DNA of 64,000 nucleotides from CAIUPE01 sp037131735. GTDB taxonomy: Bacteria > Pseudomonadota > Alphaproteobacteria > Rhizobiales > Beijerinckiaceae. The notes under the pieces are model-generated. The model ran no database searches and was not told where the DNA came from. It worked only from the letters and a program-made list of their open reading frames with translations. The position numbers and the translations under genes were made by a program. Positions 49,153 through 58,624 of the stretch are shown here, piece by piece. The DNA lies in contig JBAXQM010000003.1 in NCBI GenBank assembly GCA_037131735.1, positions 95,377-159,376 on the forward strand, written 5' to 3'. Every line of letters starts with the position of its first letter. The stretch's first letter is position 1.

Positions 49153-52017
49153 TTGACCCTCCGCGCCTTCTTCCTAAGCCTCGTTCTTTGCGGCGCGGCC
49201 CTGTTTTTTGCGGGGTCGGTGCAGGCGCTTGATCTCGTCGTCATCCATGACGAAGCGGATACGCTTGATCTTCTGCCGAGCGTCGATTCACATCGTTCGA
49301 GCGGCGATGAAATCCAGATTTCAACGGCGCCCGGTGCCGATGGTATTGTGCGACGCATTGCGGTGAAGGCGAAAAATGTCGGCAGCCAACCGGATTGGAT
49401 TGTCTTTGCGTTGCGCAATGATACCGACAAGACCTTGGTGCGTTGGCTTGTGGCACCGCATCAACGCCTGATTGGCTCCGGTGTTATTTGGCCCGATCTT
49501 GGCGCGTCGCGTATTACGAATTTGACCGCGAGTCAGGGCACGTCCCCTGATCGTATTCCGAATACGGAAGCCGATATTTTTCAACTCACATTGGAGCCCG
49601 GCTCGTCAGTGACATTTGTTGCCGAGCTTGCCGGACCGCATCTGCCGGAACTCACTTTGTGGGGTCCTGAAAAATATAAAGACACGGCGAATGGATTAAC
49701 GTTTTATCGCGGGATCATCACGGGCATCATCGGCTTGTTGGCGCTGTTCTTGACGGTGTTGATGCTTATTCGCGGCACATTGATTTTTCCGGCGGCGGCA
49801 CTCCTCGCATGGGCGGTTGCTGCCTATGTTGCCGTCGATTTCGGCTTGCTCGGTATTGTGCTTTCCGTTTCACCAGAAGCGGAACGCGTATATCGCGCGG
49901 GAGCAGAAGCCGTTCTTGCTGCCACTTTGATTGTGTTTTTGTTTTCCTATCTCGATCTCAATCGTTTGCGTATTCATTACAGCCAGATCGTGACGGTCTG
50001 GATTGTATTTTTGGCGACACTCATTGCGATTATCTTTGTTGATCCGGCGGTGGCGGCCGGTCTCGCACGGTTGTCGATTGCTGGTGTTGCTGTTTTTGGC
50101 CTGTTGTTGATTGTTTATCTTGCCACGCATGGGCAAGCGCGCGCGATCTTGCTTATTCCGACATGGCTTATTCTGTTTGCATGGGTCACGGCAGAAGGCT
50201 TTACCTTGCTTGGTCGGGTGACAGGGGACATCGCGCCGCATTCTTTGATCGGCGGCCTTGTTCTGATTATTCTCTTGATCGGCTTCACTGTTACGCAACA
50301 TGCGTTTTCAGGCTCCGGTTTGGTCGGGGCAGAGCTTGCCGATGCCTCACGCAAAGCGCTCGCTTTGACGGGTGCGGGCGATATCATTTTTGATTGGGAT
50401 CTTGCGCGCGATCATGTGCGTGTAGGCGCCGAAGCGGAAGCCGTTCTTGGATATCCGACGGGTTATCTTGCCGGCACGGCGGATGAATTTATTGATCATC
50501 TCAATCCCGCAGATCGCGATTCATTTTCAACGGCGGTTGATCGTATTTGCCATGAGAGACGCGGGCGGCTTTCAAGCGATATTCGCATTAAGGCGGATGA
50601 CGGCCATTATCATTGGTTCCGCTTACGGGCGCGTCCGGTTGTCGGCGAAGAGGGCGCTGTGCTGCGCCTTATGGGGACATTGTCTGACGTAACGGATTCG
50701 CGTTTGACTGAAGAGCGCCTGTTGAATGACGCCATTCATGACAGTTTGACGGGTCTGCCCAATCGTCGGTTATTGCTCGACCGCATCGATTTGATGTTGC
50801 ATCTTATGCGCGCGGGTGAAGAGTTGCGCCCAACCGTTGTGACCATCGATATTGACCGCTTCCATGAAACCAATACCTCCATGGGATTGAGCGGTGGTGA
50901 TGCGTTGCTTCTCGCAGTAACGCGCCGCCTTGTGCGTCTTGTTCAACCGCAAGACGGATTGGCGCGCATTGGCGGTGACCGTTTTGCGATTCTGCTTCTC
51001 TCCGAACGTGATCCCGGTCCAATCACGGCATTGGTGGATCAAATCCGCAAGACATTATCGGCCCCGATTTCTGTCAGTGATCGTGAAGCGAATTTCACAG
51101 TTTCGATCGGCATCGCCTTGCCTGATCAACGTGCCGAGACCAGCGCGGATCTCTTGTTGCGCAACGCCGAAATCGCGGTAGCGCATGCAAAAAAACTTGG
51201 CGGTGATCGGATTGAAGTGTTCCGTCCTTCCATGCGCGCGCAATCTAGCGAGCGTCTCGCGCTTGAAATTGATTTGCGCTCGGCCATTCTTCGCAACCAG
51301 ATTTTTGTAACCTGGCGTCCGGTTGTTAGGCTGGCGGATCGGTCGATTGCCGGTTTTGAAGCGGTGGCGATTTGGGATCATCCGGATCATGGTGTATTGA
51401 GCCAGGACGAGTTCATGGAGCTTGCCGATAATAGCGAGCTTGTCGGTACCTTGACGAATTTCATTCTTGAGCAAGCGCTCAATGAATTGAGCGTATGGCA
51501 TAAATTGCTCGAAACCGATCCTTTGCTTTACGCTATTCTTCCTGTGTCAAATGCGATGCTCGAGCGTGGTGATTTTCTCCGCGATGTCAAAGCGGCATTG
51601 GCTCGTGCGCCTGTTTCACGGGGAACATTACGGGTTGAAATCTCTGAAACTTATTTGATGGATCATCCCGAACATGCGGTGCATGTGCTCAATGGTCTTG
51701 CTGATATCGGCACCGGAATCGCGATCGGTGATTTTGGTCACGGTTATTCCTCGCTCGGCTATCTCGAGCGTTTCCCCTTTGGTGTCATTCGTTTGTCGCG
51801 TTCTGTCACGCGGCCCGATCCGTCCGGTGTAAGGCCCGCGATTTTGCGCTCGGTTGTTACACTGGCGCATGATCTTGATGTTGAATTGATTGCTGATGGT
51901 CTTGAAACGGAATCCGATGCAATTCAATTCGCGCAATTGGGATTTGGCTTGGGGCAGGGCGCTACATTCGGTCCGGCCATGAGCGCGCAAGAAACGCGCA
52001 AATTGATCAAGGGCTGA
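49153..52017 (+). CDS. 7-TM PAS-GGDEF-EAL protein with degenerate catalytic motifs
   Basis: About 954 aa. Signal peptide, periplasmic beta-rich domain (residues about 30-190), seven transmembrane helices (about 190-400, 7TMR-like), a PAS domain (about 420-530), then GGDEF and EAL domains. GGDEF reads G607-G-D-R-F (the second acidic residue is Arg), with Gln598 where the I-site Arg is expected. EAL reads E736-A-V with Ile at the usual Arg. The DDFG motif is G859-D-F-G, the K-x-D motif is R880-L-S and the A-E-G motif is A-D915-G. It is probably an inactive c-di-GMP sensor or scaffold. TTG 49153 follows GGGAG; GTG 49069 is the alternative start. Confidence 0.9.
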   Translation: MTLRAFFLSLVLCGAALFFAGSVQALDLVVIHDEADTLDLLPSVDSHRSSGDEIQISTAPGADGIVRRIAVKAKNVGSQPDWIVFALRNDTDKTLVRWLVAPHQRLIGSGVIWPDLGASRITNLTASQGTSPDRIPNTEADIFQLTLEPGSSVTFVAELAGPHLPELTLWGPEKYKDTANGLTFYRGIITGIIGLLALFLTVLMLIRGTLIFPAAALLAWAVAAYVAVDFGLLGIVLSVSPEAERVYRAGAEAVLAATLIVFLFSYLDLNRLRIHYSQIVTVWIVFLATLIAIIFVDPAVAAGLARLSIAGVAVFGLLLIVYLATHGQARAILLIPTWLILFAWVTAEGFTLLGRVTGDIAPHSLIGGLVLIILLIGFTVTQHAFSGSGLVGAELADASRKALALTGAGDIIFDWDLARDHVRVGAEAEAVLGYPTGYLAGTADEFIDHLNPADRDSFSTAVDRICHERRGRLSSDIRIKADDGHYHWFRLRARPVVGEEGAVLRLMGTLSDVTDSRLTEERLLNDAIHDSLTGLPNRRLLLDRIDLMLHLMRAGEELRPTVVTIDIDRFHETNTSMGLSGGDALLLAVTRRLVRLVQPQDGLARIGGDRFAILLLSERDPGPITALVDQIRKTLSAPISVSDREANFTVSIGIALPDQRAETSADLLLRNAEIAVAHAKKLGGDRIEVFRPSMRAQSSERLALEIDLRSAILRNQIFVTWRPVVRLADRSIAGFEAVAIWDHPDHGVLSQDEFMELADNSELVGTLTNFILEQALNELSVWHKLLETDPLLYAILPVSNAMLERGDFLRDVKAALARAPVSRGTLRVEISETYLMDHPEHAVHVLNGLADIGTGIAIGDFGHGYSSLGYLERFPFGVIRLSRSVTRPDPSGVRPAILRSVVTLAHDLDVELIADGLETESDAIQFAQLGFGLGQGATFGPAMSAQETRKLIKG

Positions 52018-52026
52018 TTGGCTTTT

Positions 52027-52623
52027 TTACGCGTGACCCGCGACGGAAGACAGCATCGCCGGATCAACGCCGATCAGTGACAAAGCGCGCGCATATTTTG
52101 TTTCGTGATCACGATCAAACAAAATGTCATGGCGTGCAGGACATAGAATCCATCCATTATCCTGCAATTCCGTTTCAAGCTGACCAGCGCTCCACCCTGC
52201 ATAGCCGAGAGCGAAGACGGCGTCTTCGGGCCCCTCACCACGCGCAATGGCTTGTAGAATTTCAATGCTTGCCGAGAGACGGACATCATCAGACACTGCG
52301 ACCGATCCATAATCGCGCTTCGCATCGGCTGCGTGAAGCACAAAGCCGCGTGATGTTTCGACAGGACCGCCACGCAGCACTGTCATCATGGTGATGCTTT
52401 GCGGGATCTGAATGTCCTCGCCTTTCGGCAGTAAACTGATTTGCGTCAGAAGATCAGAAAATTTGATGTCATCGGCAGGCTTGTTGACGATGAGCCCCAT
52501 CGCACCTTCCACCGAATGCGCGCAGAGATAGATTACAGAACGGCTAAATCGCTCATCTCCGATGCCGGGCGATGCCACGAGCAATCGACCTCTGAGAAAA
52601 AGCGGATCTGCGTTATCTATCAT
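52027..52623 (-). CDS. YqgE/AlgH family protein
   Basis: 198 aa of UPF0301/AlgH type, unknown biochemical role. Typical segments are LRGRLLVASPGIGDERFSRSVIYLCAHS and GAMGLIVNKP near the start, and FALGYAGWSAGQLETEL towards the end. Named after a transcriptional effect on alginate in Pseudomonas. Convergent to the GGDEF/EAL gene with a 9-bp gap. AAGGAG lies 6 nt before ATG 52623. Confidence 0.93.
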   Translation of the reverse strand: MIDNADPLFLRGRLLVASPGIGDERFSRSVIYLCAHSVEGAMGLIVNKPADDIKFSDLLTQISLLPKGEDIQIPQSITMMTVLRGGPVETSRGFVLHAADAKRDYGSVAVSDDVRLSASIEILQAIARGEGPEDAVFALGYAGWSAGQLETELQDNGWILCPARHDILFDRDHETKYARALSLIGVDPAMLSSVAGHA

Positions 52624-52728
52624 CGCGACTCCTTGACCTGAAATGCAGTTTAGCCCGTTTCAGGCTCTTTGTGGAAGATGCAACATCATCCGCATGGCAA
52701 AAGAAGGCATAAGGGTTTAGACAAAAAC

Positions 52729-53538
52729 ATGGCCTTTTTACGCGTTATCCTTGCCGTTTTCGGTTTTGTATTCTGGACGGCCCAAATAAGTCTTGGTGCC
52801 GCGCCCCCGCTTATGCCTGAGGCAAAGCTGCGTCTGCTTGATGGCGGCGCAGGGAATAACGGTGCGTGGCTCGCAGGCGTCGAGATTACATTGTCGGGCA
52901 AGGCGAAGACTTATTGGCGCATGCCCGGTGATTCTGGTTTGCCGCCGCTTTTCGATTGGACAGGGTCCGAGAATGTAAAATCCGTAAGCGTTGAATGGCC
53001 GCGACCCGAGCGTATCCCGGACGCGTCGGGTACGATTCTCGGCTTTCACGGGCAGGTGATTTTTCCGCTCCTCATTGCGCCGAGCGATCCTTCAAAGCCG
53101 ATCCGTCTTGCGCTGAAACTTGATTTTGGGATTTGCGAAGAGGTGTGCGTGCCGCTCACGTCGCAAGCGTCTCGCCTCTTGGGGGGCGGGGGAGATAGAG
53201 CGGCGATCGAAGAGTTTCGTGTCCGCGTTCCGAAAAAGGGGTCTTTTGGCGCAATGCCCGATCCGAGGCTCCTATCGATTACACCTGCCGCGGATGCGCT
53301 TCTCGTAAAAAGTGGCGCGCCACTTGATGATCTTATCCTAGAAGGCCCCCCGGGCTGGTATTTTGGTGACGCGACGCGCGCGGGAGGATCTGACGCCGAG
53401 CCCGTTTTTGCCGTCCGTATTCTTGAAAAACCGAGCACAGGCGATCTTGGCGGGCTTGCGCTGATTGTCACATTGCTGGGCCGCGAATCCGCTACAGAAA
53501 CGGCTGTAACGCTCGACCCCGACGGGGCAATCCGTTAG
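52729..53538 (+). CDS. Periplasmic DsbD N-terminal-domain-like protein
   Basis: 269 aa with a signal peptide at residues about 3-24. The main part resembles the DsbD alpha domain (DsbC-like fold): it contains the redox-type pair in FGICEEVCVPL and the blocks KTYWRMPGDSGLPPLF and FHGQVIFPLLIAP. It lacks the transmembrane beta and thioredoxin gamma parts of full DsbD, so it may only receive electrons from another partner. ATG 52729 is the best in-frame start; the longer frame to 52669 has no ribosome site. Divergent from yqgE. Confidence 0.8.
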   Translation: MAFLRVILAVFGFVFWTAQISLGAAPPLMPEAKLRLLDGGAGNNGAWLAGVEITLSGKAKTYWRMPGDSGLPPLFDWTGSENVKSVSVEWPRPERIPDASGTILGFHGQVIFPLLIAPSDPSKPIRLALKLDFGICEEVCVPLTSQASRLLGGGGDRAAIEEFRVRVPKKGSFGAMPDPRLLSITPAADALLVKSGAPLDDLILEGPPGWYFGDATRAGGSDAEPVFAVRILEKPSTGDLGGLALIVTLLGRESATETAVTLDPDGAIR

Positions 53539-53593
53539 GCAGGGGGCACGTAAACCGAGTCCTATATCTTTTCTCAGTTCCAGGAACATCATC

Positions 53594-54079
53594 ATGACGA
53601 TTGCAGTCGGCCAGAGCCTCCCCGAAGTCACTTTCCGCATCCCTACTGAAGACGGCCCCTCCGCCCGCACCACGAGCGAGATCTGCAAAGGTCGCCGTGT
53701 TGTATTATTTGCCGTTCCGGGCGCGTTCACACCGACCTGCCAGAACAATCATCTTCCCGGCTATCTCAAATTTCGTGATCAGTTTTTGGCCAAGGGCATT
53801 GATGAAATCGTCGTCGTCTCTGTCAATGACGTGCATGTGATGAAGGCATGGGCGAAGGCGAATGATGCGATGGACAAGATTTGCTTCTTGGCTGATGGCA
53901 GCGCGGAGTTCACAAAGGCTGTTGGCCTCGTGCTTGATGCGACCGCTGGCGGCTTGGGTATTCGCTCGTTGCGTTATTCGATGCTGATTGAAGACGGCGT
54001 CGTGAAGAATCTCAATCTTGAAGATAATCCGGGCCAGGCTGAAATATCCAGCGCGGCCACATTGCTCGCACAAATCTGA
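53594..54079 (+). CDS. Peroxiredoxin, Prx5/AhpE-like (1-Cys or atypical 2-Cys)
   Basis: Thiol peroxidase that reduces H2O2 and organic hydroperoxides. 161 aa, thioredoxin-like fold. Peroxidatic Cys49 in the PGAFTPTCQ motif, followed by NNHLPGY. The Prx5-type ending LRYSMLIEDGVVKNLNLED is present. The glutathione pathway (gshA at 24 kb) could supply reductant, but the partner is inferred. purD follows 26 bp downstream. Confidence 0.93.
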   Translation: MTIAVGQSLPEVTFRIPTEDGPSARTTSEICKGRRVVLFAVPGAFTPTCQNNHLPGYLKFRDQFLAKGIDEIVVVSVNDVHVMKAWAKANDAMDKICFLADGSAEFTKAVGLVLDATAGGLGIRSLRYSMLIEDGVVKNLNLEDNPGQAEISSAATLLAQI

Positions 54080-54105
54080 CACCGCTTGGTGCAGGATCAT
54101 ATTTG

Positions 54106-55371
54106 ATGCGGCTTCTTCTTATTGGTTCAGGCGGGCGCGAACACGCGCTCGCTTTGAAGCTTTCACAAAGTGCACAATGCAAGGCCTTGTTTATCGCACC
54201 GGGTAATCCCGGCACGGCGCAATGCGGCACCAATGTCGCGCTTGATGTGAGCCGTCATGATGATGTGATCGCCTTTTGTAAGAACGAACAGATCGATCTC
54301 GTGATCATTGGACCTGAAGCGCCCTTGGTGGCGGGTCTTGTTGATGATCTTGAAGCGGCTGGTCTCAAAGCCTTCGGGCCGTCAAAAGCAGCAGCGCAAT
54401 TGGAAGGCTCAAAAGCCTTTACCAAAGAACTCTGCGATGAAGCCCATATTCCGACAGCAGCGTATAAGCGCGTTACCGATGCACAAGCGGCTAAAGACTA
54501 TATTCGCAAGCAAGGCGCGCCGATTGTTGTAAAGGCCGATGGGCTTGCTGCAGGCAAAGGTGTTGTTGTTGCTGAAACCATTGAAGAGGCCGAAGCCGCA
54601 GTCGATATGATGTTTGGCGGATCGCTTGGTGAAGCGGGTGCTGCACTTGTGATTGAAGAGTGTTTGATCGGCGAAGAGGCGTCATTCTTCGCGCTTGTTG
54701 ATGGGACACATGCTCTCGCGCTGGCGTCCGCCCAAGATCATAAGCGTGTTGGCGATGGTGATACGGGCCCGAATACCGGCGGGATGGGTGCTTATTCACC
54801 GGCACCGATCGTTGATGATGCGATGACCGCGCGTGTGATGCGTGAAATCATTATGCCAACCGTCGAAGCGATGAAGCGCCGTGGCACGCCCTTTCGGGGT
54901 GTGTTGTTTGCGGGATTGATGATCACAAAAGAGGGGCCGAAACTTATTGAATATAACACGCGCTTCGGTGATCCCGAATGCGAAGTGTTAATGCCGCGCC
55001 TTCAAAGCGATCTTCTCGATCTCATTCTCGCAACGATTGAAGGTCGTCTTGATCACGTGACGCCGTCATGGTCGCGCGAGGCGGCACTTACTGTTGTGAT
55101 GGCGGCAAGGGGTTATCCCGGCATGCCAGAGACCGGCAGTGAAATTCGAAATGTCGAACATGCCGCAAGCCTGAATAATGTTACTGTTTATCATGCGGGC
55201 ACGGCGCGTCGTGATGATGGCAAGCTTGTCGCAAAAGGCGGGCGCGTATTGGCCGTAACCGCGCGGGGCGCAACAATTGCCGACGCCCAAACGCGCGCCT
55301 ATGACGCTGTTAAGTCAATCGACTGGCCAGGCGGCTTTCATCGCAAAGATATCGGCTGGCGCGCGATCTAA
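54106..55371 (+). CDS. purD: Phosphoribosylamine-glycine ligase
   Basis: ATP-grasp enzyme of purine synthesis that joins phosphoribosylamine and glycine. About 421 aa from ATG 54106; AGGA is 9 nt upstream. N-domain GSGGREHALALKL, the ATP-grasp segment KADGLAAGKGVVVAET and the TGGMGAYSP and NTRFGDPECEVLMPRL motifs are typical. Terminated by the hairpin that follows. Confidence 0.97.
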   Translation: MRLLLIGSGGREHALALKLSQSAQCKALFIAPGNPGTAQCGTNVALDVSRHDDVIAFCKNEQIDLVIIGPEAPLVAGLVDDLEAAGLKAFGPSKAAAQLEGSKAFTKELCDEAHIPTAAYKRVTDAQAAKDYIRKQGAPIVVKADGLAAGKGVVVAETIEEAEAAVDMMFGGSLGEAGAALVIEECLIGEEASFFALVDGTHALALASAQDHKRVGDGDTGPNTGGMGAYSPAPIVDDAMTARVMREIIMPTVEAMKRRGTPFRGVLFAGLMITKEGPKLIEYNTRFGDPECEVLMPRLQSDLLDLILATIEGRLDHVTPSWSREAALTVVMAARGYPGMPETGSEIRNVEHAASLNNVTVYHAGTARRDDGKLVAKGGRVLAVTARGATIADAQTRAYDAVKSIDWPGGFHRKDIGWRAI

Positions 55372-55406
55372 ATAACGCGCTAATTGAAAACTCAAATGCA
55401 AAAACA

Positions 55407-55434
55407 AAAACGCCCCGACGATGCGGGGCGTTTT
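55407..55434. terminator. Bidirectional terminator between purD and cytochrome c
   Basis: Stem AAAACGCCCCG / CGGGGCGTTTT with a 6-nt loop, flanked by A-rich and T-rich runs; it serves the two convergent genes. Confidence 0.9.
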
Positions 55435-55453
55435 GGTTTGTTATGAAGAAATT

Positions 55454-56005
55454 TTATTGCGGCAAAGGCGCCGGTGCATCTGAGAGCGAGTGCAAATAAG
55501 CGATGATGTCAGCGCGCTTGGCTGGATCAGCCAAACCGGCATAGCCCATCGCTGTGCCCTTCAAATAGCCCTTAGGATTGGCGATGAAGGCATCGAGATT
55601 GTCATAGGACCATTTCTCGCCCTTATCCGCACGCTCTTTAAGAGCCGCTGAATAATTAAATCCGTCTGCTGAACCCTTCACGCGCTCAACAATATTCCAA
55701 AGCACGGGGCCGACTTTGTTGGCCGCACCCTTCTCGAAATTGTGACAGGCTTGGCAGGCTTTGACGCCCGCTTGACCACGCGCGACATCAGCCGTCTTGA
55801 GGCGAACCGCAATCGGGGCGGCAGCTTCGGCAGGTGATTCCGCTTTTGGTGCCGCGGCGGCTTCTTCACCGCCCGGGAGCGCATAGCCTTCGACCTTCAC
55901 CTTTGGGCCGGCGAAAATGAACTCGGCTACGATGCCTGTGCCCATGATCAAGAGCAAAAGGCCTAAAACCGCGCCAGCAATCTTATTAAATTCGAACGAG
56001 TCCAT
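55454..56005 (-). CDS. Membrane-anchored cytochrome c (CycM/c552-like)
   Basis: 183 aa. An N-terminal transmembrane anchor (about residues 10-30) and an Ala/Pro-rich linker precede a class I cytochrome c domain. Haem site C84-Q-A-C87-H88, axial Met153 in GTAMGY. In relatives this protein shuttles electrons from the bc1 complex to aa3 oxidase and so complements the cox operon at 39 kb. ATG 56005 has GGAG 7 nt upstream; the longer frame to 56080 is not supported. Confidence 0.94.
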   Translation of the reverse strand: MDSFEFNKIAGAVLGLLLLIMGTGIVAEFIFAGPKVKVEGYALPGGEEAAAAPKAESPAEAAAPIAVRLKTADVARGQAGVKACQACHNFEKGAANKVGPVLWNIVERVKGSADGFNYSAALKERADKGEKWSYDNLDAFIANPKGYLKGTAMGYAGLADPAKRADIIAYLHSLSDAPAPLPQ

Positions 56006-56189
56006 CCCGAATCTCCGATAGTCCCACCAAGCAGACCGGACCGGGCGCGCCCCTGCGCGGCCTCTTTTTTCCGGACGCATCCGATTACCCGCTTTGCGCT
56101 GGTCTTGGCAACTCGTATAAGCGGTTTCTGGTTGATACTTTTTGTCATTCCATCCCTAAAATCACTCCTAAAGTGCCGATCCCGCCAAA

Positions 56190-56936
56190 ATGTCCGATCC
56201 TGTCATTCTCATCCCTGCCCGAATGGCCTCGACCCGCCTGCCAGGAAAGCCTCTGGCGGATATCTGCGGCGAGCCGATGATCGTTCATGTCTGGCGGCGC
56301 GCGCAGGAAGCGGGCATCGGTCCGGTGGTCGTGGCGACTGATACGCCGGAGATTATCACCGCCATCGAACGCGCAGGCGGCGTCGCCGTAATGACCCGCG
56401 CGGATCATCCTTCTGGCTCCGACCGGATCTATGAAGCGGTTGAAGCCTTCGATCCCGAAGGCCGCTATGACGTGATCGTCAATGTCCAGGGCGATTTGCC
56501 CACGATTGATCCGCAAGCGATTGCGGCCGCCGTGCCGCCGCTTGCGGACAAAGCCGTCGATATCGCGACTTTGATTACCGAGATCAAACGCGAGGATGAA
56601 AAGACCGATCCGAATGTTGTGAAAGCGATTGTGAGCGGAAATGGACCGAACCATTTTCGCGCGCTCTATTTTACACGTGCGACCGCCCCCACGGGTCCGG
56701 GACCGCTCTATCATCATATCGGCCTTTATGCCTGGCGTCGTTCAGCGCTGCAGCGTTTTGTAACCTTGAAGCCCTCACCGCTTGAAATCCGTGAGAGACT
56801 TGAGCAATTGCGCGCGCTTGAAGCCGGAATGCGGATTGATGCGGCGTTGGTTGATGATGTGCCGCTTGGTGTTGACGCACCGCATGATCTTGAACGCGCG
56901 CGCGCGGTGATTGCCGCGCGACAAAAGCCCCACTGA
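56190..56936 (+). CDS. kdsB: 3-deoxy-manno-octulosonate cytidylyltransferase
   Basis: Makes CMP-Kdo, the donor for WaaA encoded at 28.9 kb. 248 aa. Nucleotidyltransferase signature ILIPARMASTRLPGKPL, then TDTPEI and SGSDRIYEA, and VNVQGDLPTIDP; YDVIVNVQGD is the metal-binding region. pheA follows 24 bp downstream. Confidence 0.97.
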   Translation: MSDPVILIPARMASTRLPGKPLADICGEPMIVHVWRRAQEAGIGPVVVATDTPEIITAIERAGGVAVMTRADHPSGSDRIYEAVEAFDPEGRYDVIVNVQGDLPTIDPQAIAAAVPPLADKAVDIATLITEIKREDEKTDPNVVKAIVSGNGPNHFRALYFTRATAPTGPGPLYHHIGLYAWRRSALQRFVTLKPSPLEIRERLEQLRALEAGMRIDAALVDDVPLGVDAPHDLERARAVIAARQKPH

Positions 56937-56960
56937 AATTGAATTGAATGAATTGAGGAT

Positions 56961-57815
56961 ATGATGAGTGTGAAGAAACTGATTGCCTATCAGGGCGAGC
57001 CGGGCGCAAATTCTGATATTGCCTGCCGCGATGTGTTTCCTGATTGGACGCCTTTACCTTGCGCGTCATTTGAAGATGCGCTTGGCGCGATTCAAGATGG
57101 CACGGCTGAACTCGGCATGATTCCGATTGAAAATTCACTCGCCGGTCGCGTGGCCGACATTCATCATTTTCTGCCGCAATCGGGTTTGCATATTATCGGC
57201 GAATATTTTCTGCCAATTCATTTCCAATTGCTCGCTGTACCAGGCGCGAAACTCTCTGATCTCAAATCGGTGCATAGCCATGTGCATGCGCTTGGCCAAT
57301 GCCGCAAGATCATTCGCCAACATGGGCTAAAGCCCGTGATCGCCGGCGATACCGCAGGCTCAGCGCGCGAAGTGTCGGAATGGGGTGATAAAACGAAAGC
57401 GTCACTGGCAACGAAGCTTGCCGGTGAAATTTACGGTTTGAATACGCTGGCTGAGAATGTCGAAGACTCTGCCAACAACACCACACGTTTTGTGATTTTG
57501 TCGAAAGAGCCGCGCTGGGCCAAGCCGAATAATGGGCCAACCGTCACTACATTCTTATTCCGCGTCCGCAACGTGCCGGCGGCTTTGTATAAAGCGCTTG
57601 GCGGCTTTGCGACCAATGGTGTCAATATGACGAAGCTTGAATCTTATATGGTGGATGGGTCCTTCTCGGCGACGCAATTTTTGGCCGATGTTGATGGCCA
57701 CCCCGATGATGCGGGTTTGAAATTCGCGCTTGAAGAACTTGATTTCTTTTCGCGCGAAGTAAAAATCCTAGGCGTCTACCCAGCGCATCCGTTTCGGGTG
57801 AAGAATATCGGGTGA
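56961..57815 (+). CDS. pheA: Prephenate dehydratase
   Basis: Converts prephenate to phenylpyruvate in phenylalanine synthesis; regulated by phenylalanine through an ACT domain. 284 aa, monofunctional (no chorismate mutase). The catalytic motif NNTTRFVIL includes the essential Thr; IPIENSLAGRV and HALGQCRKII belong to the PDT domain. The ACT domain is at about residues 195-275, with LYKALGGFATNGVNMTKLESY. The start is ATG 56961 or 56964, both next to GAGGAT. Confidence 0.96.
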   Translation: MMSVKKLIAYQGEPGANSDIACRDVFPDWTPLPCASFEDALGAIQDGTAELGMIPIENSLAGRVADIHHFLPQSGLHIIGEYFLPIHFQLLAVPGAKLSDLKSVHSHVHALGQCRKIIRQHGLKPVIAGDTAGSAREVSEWGDKTKASLATKLAGEIYGLNTLAENVEDSANNTTRFVILSKEPRWAKPNNGPTVTTFLFRVRNVPAALYKALGGFATNGVNMTKLESYMVDGSFSATQFLADVDGHPDDAGLKFALEELDFFSREVKILGVYPAHPFRVKNIG

Positions 57816-57839
57816 GAGTCACGCTCGAAGTGATGGGAC

Positions 57840-57864
57840 AAAAAGAGGCGGCAACGCCGCCCTC
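57840..57864 (-). terminator. Terminator of upp
   Basis: Minus strand GAGGGCGGC - GTT - GCCGCCTC with one bulge, followed by TTTTT; the hairpin overlaps the upp stop codon. Confidence 0.75.
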
Positions 57865-58492
57865 ACTTCGTCCCATACATGCGGTCGCCTGCATCGCCGA
57901 GGCCCGGCACGATGTAGCCGTGATCATTCAAATGGCTATCGATCGCGGCGGTCCAGATGTGAACATCGGGATGCGCCTTGGTGAATTTCTCAATACCCTC
58001 AGGCGCGGCGAGCAAGCAAACAAATCGCAGATCTGTGACTCCGCGGCCTTTTAATTTATCAACGGCAGCGATGGCCGAATTGGCAGTGGCCAACATCGGA
58101 TCAAGCACAAGCACGAGACGATCCGCGACATCGCTCGGCGCTTTGAAATAATATTCAATCGCGGTGAGTGTTTCCGGATCGCGATAAAGACCAATATGGG
58201 CGACGCGTGCAGATGGCACAAGCGAGAGCATGCCATCCAGAAAGCCAACACCTGCGCGCAATATGGGCGCGAACACGAGCTTCTTGCCGGCGATCATCGG
58301 CTTCTTTGTTTTCTCAAGCGGCGTTTCAACGTCGACCAGTTCAAGCGGCAGATCGCGCGTCACTTCATAGGCGAGCAACATGCCGATTTCATTCAAGAGC
58401 TGCCGGAAATTTGTGGTCGAGCGGTCCTTGTCGCGCATCAAAGTGAGTTTGTGCTGGACGAGTGGGTGATCGACGACGGTAACGCCCTTCAT
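57863..58492 (-). CDS. upp: Uracil phosphoribosyltransferase
   Basis: Salvages uracil to UMP with PRPP. 209 aa. PRPP-binding motif MLATANSAIAAVDKLKGRG and the uracil-specific ending DRMYGTK and GYIVPGLGDAGD are present. Convergent with pheA. The gap of about 130 bp to deoB shows no gene. Confidence 0.97.
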   Translation of the reverse strand: MKGVTVVDHPLVQHKLTLMRDKDRSTTNFRQLLNEIGMLLAYEVTRDLPLELVDVETPLEKTKKPMIAGKKLVFAPILRAGVGFLDGMLSLVPSARVAHIGLYRDPETLTAIEYYFKAPSDVADRLVLVLDPMLATANSAIAAVDKLKGRGVTDLRFVCLLAAPEGIEKFTKAHPDVHIWTAAIDSHLNDHGYIVPGLGDAGDRMYGTK

Positions 58493-58624
58493 GATGGCCT
58501 CGCGAGAGCTTTAAGGAACATTAAGTTTAAGCCCGTCTGCGCCTGATGACGATCCGCAAGCCCCATTAGGACAGGCTGTACAGGGCGTTTTCCACGCAAT
58601 TATGAGAGGCGCGTGCGGTTCGGC

